Positions 38,701 through 45,843 of a stretch of 64,000 nucleotides of DNA are shown in pieces. The position numbers were made by a program, and so were the translations under genes. Numbering within the stretch: the stretch's first letter is position 1; every line of letters begins with the position of its first letter. The stretch is from Fabrea salina (lineage: Eukaryota > Ciliophora > Heterotrichea > Heterotrichida > Fabreidae), in assembly GCA_022984795.1 (NCBI GenBank), contig JALIHJ010000038.1:186001-250000 (forward strand), given 5' to 3'. The notes under the pieces were generated by a model. That model worked only from the letters and a program-made list of their open reading frames with translations. It was not told the origin of the DNA and did not search any database.

Positions 38701-41700
38701 CCACGTAAGACACAAACCAGTCAGACTTGGAGTTGCTGATGTAGTCCTTCACAATAACTGTTTTCCCAACTCCAGTGTCGCCCATGAAAAGCACGTGGCA
38801 TGACTGCTTAGCTAGGGCTTCTAGGAGAAAACTGTACTTCACAGTGTCTACTGTTTGCACAAGGATGCTGAAGTAAGGCAACTTGCTGTCGTAGTTGAAG
38901 GGCTGCACTTTGGTTTCCCAGGACACGAACTCCACCATGTCGTCGTCTATGCAGTAGTCGTAAATAGTTCCGCTGTAAGGGAAGTTGCTGTAAAGCATCT
39001 GGGTTTCTTTCCTGAGTTGTTTGTCAAACATTTCGCGACTCTTGTCGTTCAAGTTGGCACCTAAAGACCAAGTCAAAGCAAAAATCAAGTAAAGGTTCAC
39101 CAGTGTTTCTGCGTCTTCTGGGCGTTTCTTAGAAACCATTTCTTCGTTGAGCAAAGCCTTCAGCAAGTTAAGGCACGAAGAAACCAAGTTAGTGTCAGTG
39201 CTTGGAATTTCCTCTCTGCAGTGCGACCTAACGAATGGAAGCAACTTGCCTATTAAAGGCTTGAGTTCCGACACTAAGTGTTCAGAGTGCGAAGGAAGTT
39301 GCTCTTTAAGGCTTACAGACCAACTGTCAACTAAGGGCTCCCAACCCAAGTAGACAGGGTCGATGTAAACCATTCCGCACCTACTTACTGTAGCTGGAGA
39401 AGCCTGAGCTAAGTCCTGAACTTCAAAAAGCATAGTGATGGTTTCGGGAATCTTGATTCTTTCTCCGCTTACCAAACAAAGCATTTTGTTGTCGTCCAAA
39501 ACAGTGTTCATGCTTTCTATCCACAAAGAGTCAACTGGCCCGTCGAAAACTATCCACTTCAAAGCTGGGCTTTCGTCTTCTTTAGCAGACCTCACTAAAA
39601 TAGGCACTATGCCGTCAGTGAAGTCCCCAGTAAGACTGGTTTGTCCGTAGAGTTCACCCATGCTGATAGCTTTGGGGTTGAGTACGTAGTAAAAGATCTT
39701 TTGGTGCCAGGGGTCCTTTGTTCTGGTGTCGTCTTCTTCTTCTTCTTCAAAAAGCTGAGTAAGGGCTCCTGCAAGGATTTTGTAAAGGGTTGTTTTGCCT
39801 GTGGCAGCTGGGCCTACAATCATGTTGCCGTGCCTCACCAGCATAGTTTCAAACAGCTGAATTATCTTAATCACAAAGTTGTCAGGTTCCTGGAAGTTGC
39901 GTTCTCTAAGTTGGTTTCTGATGGCTCTTTCTAAGTCGCCGTAGTCAATGTAAGGAACTGTCACGGAAGGAAACAAGTCTTTAATGATTCCTCTGAACAA
40001 AGGCAAGTCCTGTTCCAAAAACTTAGGCACGTTGGAGTCTCTCATAGCTCTAATCAAAACTACGTCTTCAGAAGTGTCTGGGTTCTTCCTCCTGAGTTGA
40101 CCTGCCATGACCAACACACTTTTCACAGCCCTCATTCCAAAGTCGTAGTGGTCTTGTTTGGACAGTTGTTCTGAAGCTAACTTGTACAGCTGAACCATCT
40201 TCCTAGCTAAGGACCTGGCTTCCTTAAACCCCTCTGAAAACAAAACAATTTCTGCAATCATGGCGTAGTCCGGAATCATCATGGACACTGGTCTGAAAAG
40301 GGCCTTTAAGTTGTCTGGAAGTTCAGTGCGTCCAGCGTAGCCAGGGTTCATAGTAATGAAAACTCCAAACCTTTTGTCTAACTTCAGGTTTCTCCCAAAG
40401 AACTCAAATTCTTCTTGGTTAGCTCTGATTGCGTACTGGATAGTCAGGATTTGCTGTGCAATCACAGAAAGCACTTCAATGTCTATGCGGTTGAACTCAT
40501 CAAAGCAAGACCAAGCTCCAGCCTGAGCTAGTCCCGAAAAGAACCTAGACATAATGATCACGTCAAGTCCGTCCGAGCAGTTAAACACAACTGTTTGGAT
40601 TGCCAAAGCCTTTCCCAGGTCCTTAGTTGTTTCAGTCTTGCCCGTGCCTGCTGGTCCCTGAGGAGCTCCTCCGTAGTACAGGTGAAGTGCCCCTGTAAGT
40701 GTGAGGTAACACTTGTCAGTAAGTGGAGTAATGACTAGCCTTGGACCGTTTCCAAGATACTCGTAACCGTAAGTGAACTTAGAGTTGGTTTGTCTAACTA
40801 TGCAGTTGTCTACGTCTGCTTCCCAGTAGTACCTTAGTTGTTTGCTCCACTCAAAGTCAAAAACTGACTTCACGTTGGAGGAAACTAAGTTGCCAATTAC
40901 ATCCCTTCCGTGCACGTCCAGCACTATCAAAGCTCCCATTAAAGTTCTTTGGTCTCCCGAAAGGTCGCCTCTCACTATGCCTACCATGTCGTCAATTTGC
41001 TTCATGCAGTACTTGTGGAACTCATCAACAGCGTTGGGGTTTGTTTCTTGCTCTACTTCGTAAATAGCCTGGGTGGCTTTGTAGGTCCACATCACTTGGT
41101 CCACAGTAAGTACGCTTTGTGCAGGAAGTCCCTGTTCTAGAATCCAAGACTTCCTGTCAAGTCCATTGGAAGGGTAGTTCTGGTACCCCTTTTTAGTGAA
41201 GTCGTAAAGAGTGAGTTTCATCATGTCTTCAATGGCGTTGAGCCAGTGTTCAACGTTTCCTTCAGGCACCACAGGCGAGCTGAAAGTTACTTCTTCCCTT
41301 TCGCCACTAATCATTCCTTCTATGCTAAGCCCTTCTTTGCTTTCTTTAAACATCAGTTTGGCCATGTTGTCGAAGCACTTGCGCAGGTGGTCTTGGACCT
41401 TGTAAGGGTTCCTGGTTTGGCTTAGGATTTCTAAAAGTTCATCGTCTGCTAAAAAGTAGAACCTAGGGAAAGCCAGTCTTTTGCTTTCTAAGTACTCATC
41501 CAAACCCTTTTTGATCTCTTCAAGCAACTTGTTGTTCTTAATGAACTTTTCAAGCAGCCCGTCTGAAGAGCAAGCGTCAACTACCAAAGGGTTTTTGTTG
41601 GTCCTCAGCATAAGGTCCCTCCAGAACCTGTCAACTGACTGGAACTTAGTAGTTTCTCTGGGGAGTTGCTTTTGGATGTCAGGGGCACTAAAGATGTTTT

Positions 41701-44700
41701 CAAGGTACATCCACTGTTTCTGGCAAGACAACCATTCGTCTATCACGTCTTGGATCAAACGGAGTTTCACGTCCCACTCCTCAATGATGCCCCTGATTTC
41801 TTTGACGTGTCTGCTTCCCAGCATAGTTTGCACAGAAACTTGGTGGTCTTCTAACTGAGTTAGGATGTCTTCGATCTTAGTGATGTAGAACTTGTCTTTG
41901 GAGTCCCTGTACCTGCTGAGTTCAAAGTAGGTTTTGGCCCAGGCCTGCTTGATTTCTTCAAGCGAAGTTTCAAGGGCAAACTCTCCGGCTGCAGTTGAAG
42001 AGATTTCTTCTACTTTGTCCCTGATGCTCAGAATGCCCCACTCCAGCAGGTCTGACAAACTAAAGGGCCTTCCTTCTACGTACTGGACTTCAAGGGCGTC
42101 AAAGATCTTAGTCCAGTGTCTAGTTTTAAGGGCTTCAATGCTCAGTTCTTCAATGATGGGAAGCATGTCCTTGACTTCCTTGATTTTTTCAAACAGGTCT
42201 TCAGAAACAGCGTCTTTCCCTTCTTTGCTCAAGCTAGCAAGGACTCCTCTGACTTGAGTTACGCCTTTCGAAAAGGTCATGACTTGCTTTTTGGTGTCTT
42301 GGCCGAGACTTCTGAAGTCCTCGTTCATTAGTCGGTCTTTGAACTCCTGCCAGTCCTTTTTGAGAGTCCAGAGTTTCCGTTTGGCTTCGAACTTCATGTT
42401 GGTTTCTTCTAGTTCTTTGACTTGAGTCACGTTCATCTCGAACACTTGTTGGTAGTGCTTGAACTTTTCTGCGTTGCTTTGGCACTTTTTAAGTTTAGTT
42501 TCAAGTTTGGAAATGTCAGACAACACGTCTGAAGGAATGGCGTCCACAGTCACTAAGCTGCCTTCGTCGAGTTTTTTGGAAATATCGTTTTTAAGGGCTT
42601 CTTTTAGTTCTTCGATTCTTTTCAAGAGTCTTGTTTGCATTTCTTCTTGTTTGTTTTCTTGGAACCCGTCTGCCCTTTCAACGTTCTTAACAGCTTCGAC
42701 ACAGTTGGTTTCTAATTCCTTGATCTTCATGCTGGTTGTTTGGATTTCGTGAGCGAACTTTTCGGACTTAAGGGTTTTTTCGATCTTGTCCAACTCAGCT
42801 TTGATGTTTTCGAAGTTCTTGATTTTGATTCTGCTTTCTTCAAGGTCTTCTTTGAACTTAACGAAGTCTGACAAGTTAGAGGGTTCTTGGGTAAGTCGGA
42901 TGTTCATGTTGGTCATCTCGTCGTTGGCTGCGTCTGCCCGTGCTTTGGCCATGTTGTTCAGGTAGTTCTTAAGGTCTTCTTGCATTTTGGTCAGTTTGGA
43001 GTTCAGTTCTCCCTTGACTTCTTTTCCTTCGATGTTGAGGATTCCTTTGATGCTGGCAGGTGGGTTGGAAGGAACTTTAGTTGCCACGTCCTTGCTTTGC
43101 CACTCTTTTAGTTTCTTGAGTTCCTCGTTTATGTGCTGCACAGTGTGTTCTTCTGACTTAAACTGTTCGAAGTTCCAGCTTTCCACGTACTCGTACACGT
43201 CTCTGGCTCTTTCAAAGGTTGAGTTGACGTACTCCTCTGCTTCAGAAAAGTCCACTAGGATCTTTTCAATGATTTGGTCTTTGTTCCTCTGGAAGCTTTC
43301 TGAGTGCTTGATGATGTACTCGATGTTGGGGAACCTGCCAGGCAAGTCGTCAGGAACGTACTCGTCAAACCGGTACACTAGTTTGGAAAGACTGTTGAAG
43401 TCAGCAATCACGTTTTCAATTATGCCTTCCAGCAGTTCTTTGAACTCGTCACAGTTAGGGTTGAAAAGCATGCAGTCTTTCCCGTAAGCAACTTTGGTGT
43501 TGAAGACCCTTGTTTTGGTCTCCATCAAGGTGTTTTTGAAGATCCGCACTCGGCCTTGGATGAGAGTACTTAGTGTTTCCAGAACGAGGTAGTCCAGCAA
43601 CCTTATGTAGGGGTCTAGCATTTCCCGGTGTTCTTTGGCAAGTCTCAGCATGTGGTTTCTTTCCTTTTCGTCTTTTTTCTGCTGCACCATTGACTTCTTT
43701 TTGTTTTTCCTGCCTAAGTTTTCGGGGTTCATGTCTTCGAGGTCAGGCAAGTTAGCACTTTCCTTAACAGCTTCGCACACGTTCTGTGCCTCTGCAATGA
43801 GCTTTTCAATGATGGCTTCGAACTCCTTTTTGGACTCTACTCTTTTCTCCTTTTGGTCGTCAGCGTAAGCACTGATGTCCAAAGAAACTCTGTTGTCTTT
43901 GAGTTCCAGAACTCTCGAAGTAGTCATGTTGTACAGCAACTCGTTCACTTTGGGGAAACTCTCCACAAAAACTGGCTTTGCAAAAAAGAGTTTCCTTTTA
44001 AGTTTCTCGCGAGTAGCGCAGTAGTGCCTGTACCTGACGTTTTCCCGCCAAAGTTTAAACACCTTTCCGTTCAGGTAACTCTTGAAGAACTGCATGCTAG
44101 TAAGTAGGTTGTACATCTTGCTTTGGTGCATCCAGTCAGACAACGAGTAAAAAGTAGTTCCTGACCCTTCTCCTCGCAACCTAGGAACTACGTGCACTAC
44201 TCCCTGTGCTGAAATAGTGTAGTACTCTCCACTAACTTCTTTTTCAGGCACCACCACTAAGTCGTAAGGACGGAACTCGCACTTTTCAGGGGGAGCTTTG
44301 ACGCAGTACAAAAACTTAACAGGAGTGGTGTTTCCGTTTTTCGCGAAGAAAGAAATAGCGTCTTCTCCTGTGCGGATTTTCTTGAGTTCGTTGAAGAGGT
44401 TGCTTTCTCTGTCGACAAAAAGTGTCTGTTGTGCTGAAGAGGGGCCAGAAGACTTGGACTTTTTGGTGCTAGACATCATTTTCAAAAGGGCGTTATAATC
44501 AAATTCTTCCGAAGTGGGGGTCCGGGGAGTGTCTTCTTCGGAGTCTTCTTCTTGTTCCAAAGGAGGCAACTTCTTGGACAGAGTTGCTCCACTGGGTTTG
44601 TCTGAACCAAAGGGAAGGTCCCACTCTTCCAGTTCTTTGGAGATGTCTACCGTGTAAAGAGACTTAAATTGGCTCTTTACATGAGAGAGCCCGAGTGTTC

Positions 44701-44791
44701 CTGGGGACGTTAGTTCACTCTCGCGTCCTGCTATTTTGGCAAGTTTGCTTTTCTTTTGGAATTCACCGAACTTAACTAACCGCTCGTCCAT
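32732..44791 (-). CDS. Axonemal inner-arm dynein heavy chain, DNAH6-like
   Basis: 4,019 residues without any intron. Tail regions DHC_N1/N2 lie in the first 1,250 residues. The six-AAA motor ring follows, with P-loops at about residue 1,380 (GPAGTGKTETTKD, AAA1), 1,665 (GPAATGKTTLYK, AAA2), 2,005 (GDTGVGKTVIVKD, AAA3) and 2,347 (GVGGSGRQSLAK, the AAA4 variant). The coiled-coil stalk with microtubule-binding tip lies at about 2,560-2,900, and the C-terminal domain ends in 'VHWIRRGVALLCQLDD'. Length and the N-terminal 'FRPYDLVVVPEKEVSGEYYT' segment fit the single-headed inner-arm group (DNAH6/3/7/12), DNAH6 being closest from memory. It powers ciliary beating. Its stop shares TTAA with ARL6. 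Confidence 0.93.
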   Translation of the reverse strand: MDERLVKFGEFQKKSKLAKIAGRESELTSPGTLGLSHVKSQFKSLYTVDISKELEEWDLPFGSDKPSGATLSKKLPPLEQEEDSEEDTPRTPTSEEFDYNALLKMMSSTKKSKSSGPSSAQQTLFVDRESNLFNELKKIRTGEDAISFFAKNGNTTPVKFLYCVKAPPEKCEFRPYDLVVVPEKEVSGEYYTISAQGVVHVVPRLRGEGSGTTFYSLSDWMHQSKMYNLLTSMQFFKSYLNGKVFKLWRENVRYRHYCATREKLKRKLFFAKPVFVESFPKVNELLYNMTTSRVLELKDNRVSLDISAYADDQKEKRVESKKEFEAIIEKLIAEAQNVCEAVKESANLPDLEDMNPENLGRKNKKKSMVQQKKDEKERNHMLRLAKEHREMLDPYIRLLDYLVLETLSTLIQGRVRIFKNTLMETKTRVFNTKVAYGKDCMLFNPNCDEFKELLEGIIENVIADFNSLSKLVYRFDEYVPDDLPGRFPNIEYIIKHSESFQRNKDQIIEKILVDFSEAEEYVNSTFERARDVYEYVESWNFEQFKSEEHTVQHINEELKKLKEWQSKDVATKVPSNPPASIKGILNIEGKEVKGELNSKLTKMQEDLKNYLNNMAKARADAANDEMTNMNIRLTQEPSNLSDFVKFKEDLEESRIKIKNFENIKAELDKIEKTLKSEKFAHEIQTTSMKIKELETNCVEAVKNVERADGFQENKQEEMQTRLLKRIEELKEALKNDISKKLDEGSLVTVDAIPSDVLSDISKLETKLKKCQSNAEKFKHYQQVFEMNVTQVKELEETNMKFEAKRKLWTLKKDWQEFKDRLMNEDFRSLGQDTKKQVMTFSKGVTQVRGVLASLSKEGKDAVSEDLFEKIKEVKDMLPIIEELSIEALKTRHWTKIFDALEVQYVEGRPFSLSDLLEWGILSIRDKVEEISSTAAGEFALETSLEEIKQAWAKTYFELSRYRDSKDKFYITKIEDILTQLEDHQVSVQTMLGSRHVKEIRGIIEEWDVKLRLIQDVIDEWLSCQKQWMYLENIFSAPDIQKQLPRETTKFQSVDRFWRDLMLRTNKNPLVVDACSSDGLLEKFIKNNKLLEEIKKGLDEYLESKRLAFPRFYFLADDELLEILSQTRNPYKVQDHLRKCFDNMAKLMFKESKEGLSIEGMISGEREEVTFSSPVVPEGNVEHWLNAIEDMMKLTLYDFTKKGYQNYPSNGLDRKSWILEQGLPAQSVLTVDQVMWTYKATQAIYEVEQETNPNAVDEFHKYCMKQIDDMVGIVRGDLSGDQRTLMGALIVLDVHGRDVIGNLVSSNVKSVFDFEWSKQLRYYWEADVDNCIVRQTNSKFTYGYEYLGNGPRLVITPLTDKCYLTLTGALHLYYGGAPQGPAGTGKTETTKDLGKALAIQTVVFNCSDGLDVIIMSRFFSGLAQAGAWSCFDEFNRIDIEVLSVIAQQILTIQYAIRANQEEFEFFGRNLKLDKRFGVFITMNPGYAGRTELPDNLKALFRPVSMMIPDYAMIAEIVLFSEGFKEARSLARKMVQLYKLASEQLSKQDHYDFGMRAVKSVLVMAGQLRRKNPDTSEDVVLIRAMRDSNVPKFLEQDLPLFRGIIKDLFPSVTVPYIDYGDLERAIRNQLRERNFQEPDNFVIKIIQLFETMLVRHGNMIVGPAATGKTTLYKILAGALTQLFEEEEEDDTRTKDPWHQKIFYYVLNPKAISMGELYGQTSLTGDFTDGIVPILVRSAKEDESPALKWIVFDGPVDSLWIESMNTVLDDNKMLCLVSGERIKIPETITMLFEVQDLAQASPATVSRCGMVYIDPVYLGWEPLVDSWSVSLKEQLPSHSEHLVSELKPLIGKLLPFVRSHCREEIPSTDTNLVSSCLNLLKALLNEEMVSKKRPEDAETLVNLYLIFALTWSLGANLNDKSREMFDKQLRKETQMLYSNFPYSGTIYDYCIDDDMVEFVSWETKVQPFNYDSKLPYFSILVQTVDTVKYSFLLEALAKQSCHVLFMGDTGVGKTVIVKDYISNSKSDWFVSYVVNCSAQTSTNNLNDIFEEKLQKPKKKLRRPPIGKKMIMFIDDVNMPVLDRYGSQPPVELLRQIMEGGFYDLKKFFFKSVEDVTFVGACAPPGGGRNPLPQRFTRHFNMIWQTQLSQQSMETIFASILRGFLDEHPDANFSEYADSIVKTSVETYLKICNDLLPTPSKSHYTFNLRDLSKVVQGILMINYDNLSDEKTLLLLWLHEMSRVFRDRLIDEKDRSWFNNELEKKMKRYIDYSLDKQEWTDVLFGDFMSGPMKAYTRIEYDDKLFEALANALKQYNEMYPTRMDLVFFRDAINHLTRISRILAQPRGNALLVGVGGSGRQSLAKLAASMAGFEPFSIEITRNYGSAMFREDLKTLLKKAGAENEQVAFVFSDTQIVKESFLEDINNILNTGEVPNLYEIADMQEIIDSVRPLAKEAGKLEDGETPDKIFSHYVQLCRDNLHIILAFSPVGEQFRVRCRQFPSIINCCTIDWYNPWPEEALFSVAQKAFKQNENLGIGELGDALSKVCVEIHTSVSRKSKQFEQELRRKNYTTPSSYLELINLYLIMLKDQQKKVPEKINKYTTGLKKLKETNEMVAELQKDQVELQKILAEKTVENEQMQKELQVKQADAKQKEEVCSKDEAECAKTMNEVAQIKDDCQKQLDEAEPIVAAASKALQKLDKGSIGELKTYSNPDGAVKNVINAVCLLLGRKENWEEGRKLISEMDFRDRCLNYAKEDISPALLRKLTKYVSDPNFNKTYVGQKSAAAGALCEFVCAMENFARINREVEPKREKLKKAEKELKKAQDELAVKQSALKAVQDEVGELEATFQSSIKKGEELANKSELTVARLGRAEKLVKGLGSESKRWSETAKILEVDLKNLVGNIMLSAGFVAYLGPFTMAYRTSLLEGWMKFAQVNKVPVAPDFTLQRIMAEDVEVREWNLAGLPADQLSIDNAVICTRSRRWPLIIDPQGQANSWIKSMDRETLKVIKFSEPNFLKTLENGIHFGNPILLENVEETLDPSIDPVLQKQIVRKGGTNVLRLGDKDVPYSPDFRFYMTSKLPNPHYLPEICIKVAVINFTVTPKGLEDQLLVDVVRAERPELESQKNNLIVQISNDKDMLQELEDKILNMISKSGDDILDDQALIETLDASKKTSEVIHVRMAEAEETAKNIDVARESYRVVAERGSILYFVIADIGLIDPMYQYSLDFFNKLFNLRLAKSEKSDDLDKRLDILVSDVTKSFYLNICRGLFEKDKLLYSFINTARISIQAGKLTEEEWAYFMKGTEDLEGDPLETPNFTIPGSAWAGIQELEKVHTNYLGIAESIKTNSEWVSYVNSKNPFEETIPAGYESSLSSFQRFLLGNLIKSEIMIQGVKKYIKEELGEFFIESPPFDLKGAYEDSNCLNPIIFVLSPGADPISDLLKLAAENEMDGRFRMLSLGQGQGKLAEKYIDNGRRNGDWVCLQNCHLAASWMGELERIQEEQVESDIHPEYRLWLTSEPSKNFPVPVLQSGIKLTNEPPKGLKANLGRTFQDVTEENYLGCAKSMEYKKLLFSLAFFHAVILERRKFGAIGWNIPYEWMTSDFVTSKMQLFMYLNEQEVIPYGTLKVLVAEINYGGRVTDDKDVRLIKALLDKYFTPEVMNPTYTFSMSGIYKCPEAEALEDVKDYIKFLPLDDDPEVFGLHSNANITFNQKTVKEFRETLTSIHPKASAGSSGKSPDEVVNDIAKDIEARIPPLMDVENEQHPDTFAKNEEGAINSLGVFIGQEIVRFNQLLNVVKNSLAQLQKAIRGDVVMGPDLESMYKNFLNQKIPEIWSDIAYPSLKPLGSWVKDLIERVNFIHDWLTKGPRPAYWLSSFFFPQGFMTAALQMYARQTKTPIDTLKFKTVVKDKFKEDIHDLPQVGVNIYGLFMQGAKWDFGRGRIEESDPAVLFIEMPVILLEPVTLEVQPKELVYNAPLYKTSLRAGTLSTTGHSTNFVLFLEIPTINEAVHWIRRGVALLCQLDD

Positions 44792-44802
44792 TTATTATAA
44801 GG

Positions 44803-45816
44803 TTACATTTGAGAAGTCATATTCAAAAGGTTCATCTTTTTAGTTGGTGACGGCCTTCGCGACTGGGACTTCTCTCTGAGCAGTTGGAGTTCCAGAGACT
44901 TCTTTTCCGAAACAACAGGTTTGTAGTGCTGCTTGACAATGCTCGAGTACTCCCTGATCCTTTTGTTGACCCAATCCCTTTTGGGCTTGATGGGACTTTC
45001 GTTGCTCGAAAACTCTCTGAAGGAGTGGAAGTAAGCATTTGCTATGGGAGTAAAACTCCTTTCTTGGGGTTTGTGGGGAATCGGAGGCAGTTCTGGGCAC
45101 TCACCTTTGTTGTGGAGGTACTTAACTTTGGGAGCTATGGACCTTGACCTTCCAGAGTTTAGAGGCTCTGAAACTTCTTTCCGGTTCCCTAAGTAAAGGT
45201 CCTTGGCAAGTTTCTCAAGTTCTTCGTATAGCGGTTTTCCGTTTAGGTTCTTTTTTAAGTTGTCTATGTCTTCTTTAGTGAACTTAGCTTCGGCCCTCAC
45301 TAGGGGGTCGTAAACTGGAGTGTTGGTGTCCAGCAGGTGGTAAGTGATTACTTCTCCGTTTTTAAGGGTTTTTTGCACAGTAGGTGGAGGCAACTTTTGG
45401 GACTTTTTAAGCAAAGACTGGGGAATGTAAATTGGAACGGTCATTCCGTCTTCGTAAGACTCCCTTTGGGCGTTGGGGGGTGACTTGGCCTGCTTGGGAC
45501 TAGGAGAGATTTCGAAGTCAACTTTGTTGCCGTAGATCATGTCTTTGGCCAAGTTGTGCAACTCTTTGAACTTTTCAAGTCCACTTGGTTTATAAGACGA
45601 CACAGAAAACACAGAACTCTTTTTGGACTTGGTTTTTCTGGAGTAGGCTTCTCTGAGTTCAGCTTCTAGTTTTTGGATCTTCAGTTGTTTCTGGCGTCGA
45701 CTGGTTTCTGACTTAGTTGACTCTTCTTCCTGGGCAAGTTTCCTTGCTAGTTTTTCAGATCTTAGTTTGTCAGCTTCTAGTTTTTTAAGAGCGTAAACTT
45801 CGTTTCCAAAAAGCAT
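44803..45816 (-). CDS. Basic coiled-coil protein with two internal repeats, unknown
   Basis: 337 residues. The N-terminal 65 residues are a charged helix ('RSEKLARKLAQEEES', 'RRQKQLKIQKLEAELREAY'). A motif of the form (F/Y)xELxxLAKDxxxGN occurs twice, at about 83-97 (FKELHNLAKDMIYGN) and 197-211 (YEELEKLAKDLYLGN). The rest is proline- and basic-rich. The family is not recognised. The gene lies on the same strand as the dynein heavy chain, whose ATG follows its TAA after 11 bp, and divergent from VPS13 across 27 bp. A cytoskeletal or axonemal role is only a guess from composition and neighbours. Confidence 0.7.
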   Translation of the reverse strand: MLFGNEVYALKKLEADKLRSEKLARKLAQEEESTKSETSRRQKQLKIQKLEAELREAYSRKTKSKKSSVFSVSSYKPSGLEKFKELHNLAKDMIYGNKVDFEISPSPKQAKSPPNAQRESYEDGMTVPIYIPQSLLKKSQKLPPPTVQKTLKNGEVITYHLLDTNTPVYDPLVRAEAKFTKEDIDNLKKNLNGKPLYEELEKLAKDLYLGNRKEVSEPLNSGRSRSIAPKVKYLHNKGECPELPPIPHKPQERSFTPIANAYFHSFREFSSNESPIKPKRDWVNKRIREYSSIVKQHYKPVVSEKKSLELQLLREKSQSRRPSPTKKMNLLNMTSQM

Positions 45817-45837
45817 TTAATCAATTAGTGATATTGC

Positions 45838-45843
45838 TTATAA
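45838..45843 (+). promoter_or_regulatory. TTATAA directly abutting the VPS13 start codon
   Basis: The hexamer TTATAA ends at the base before the ATG at 45844. The same arrangement is seen at RB1 and at the small gene at 58547, with near variants at SPB1, RCC1 and the dynein gene. Given the tiny spacers it may be a core promoter or start-site element; function is inferred. Confidence 0.4.
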
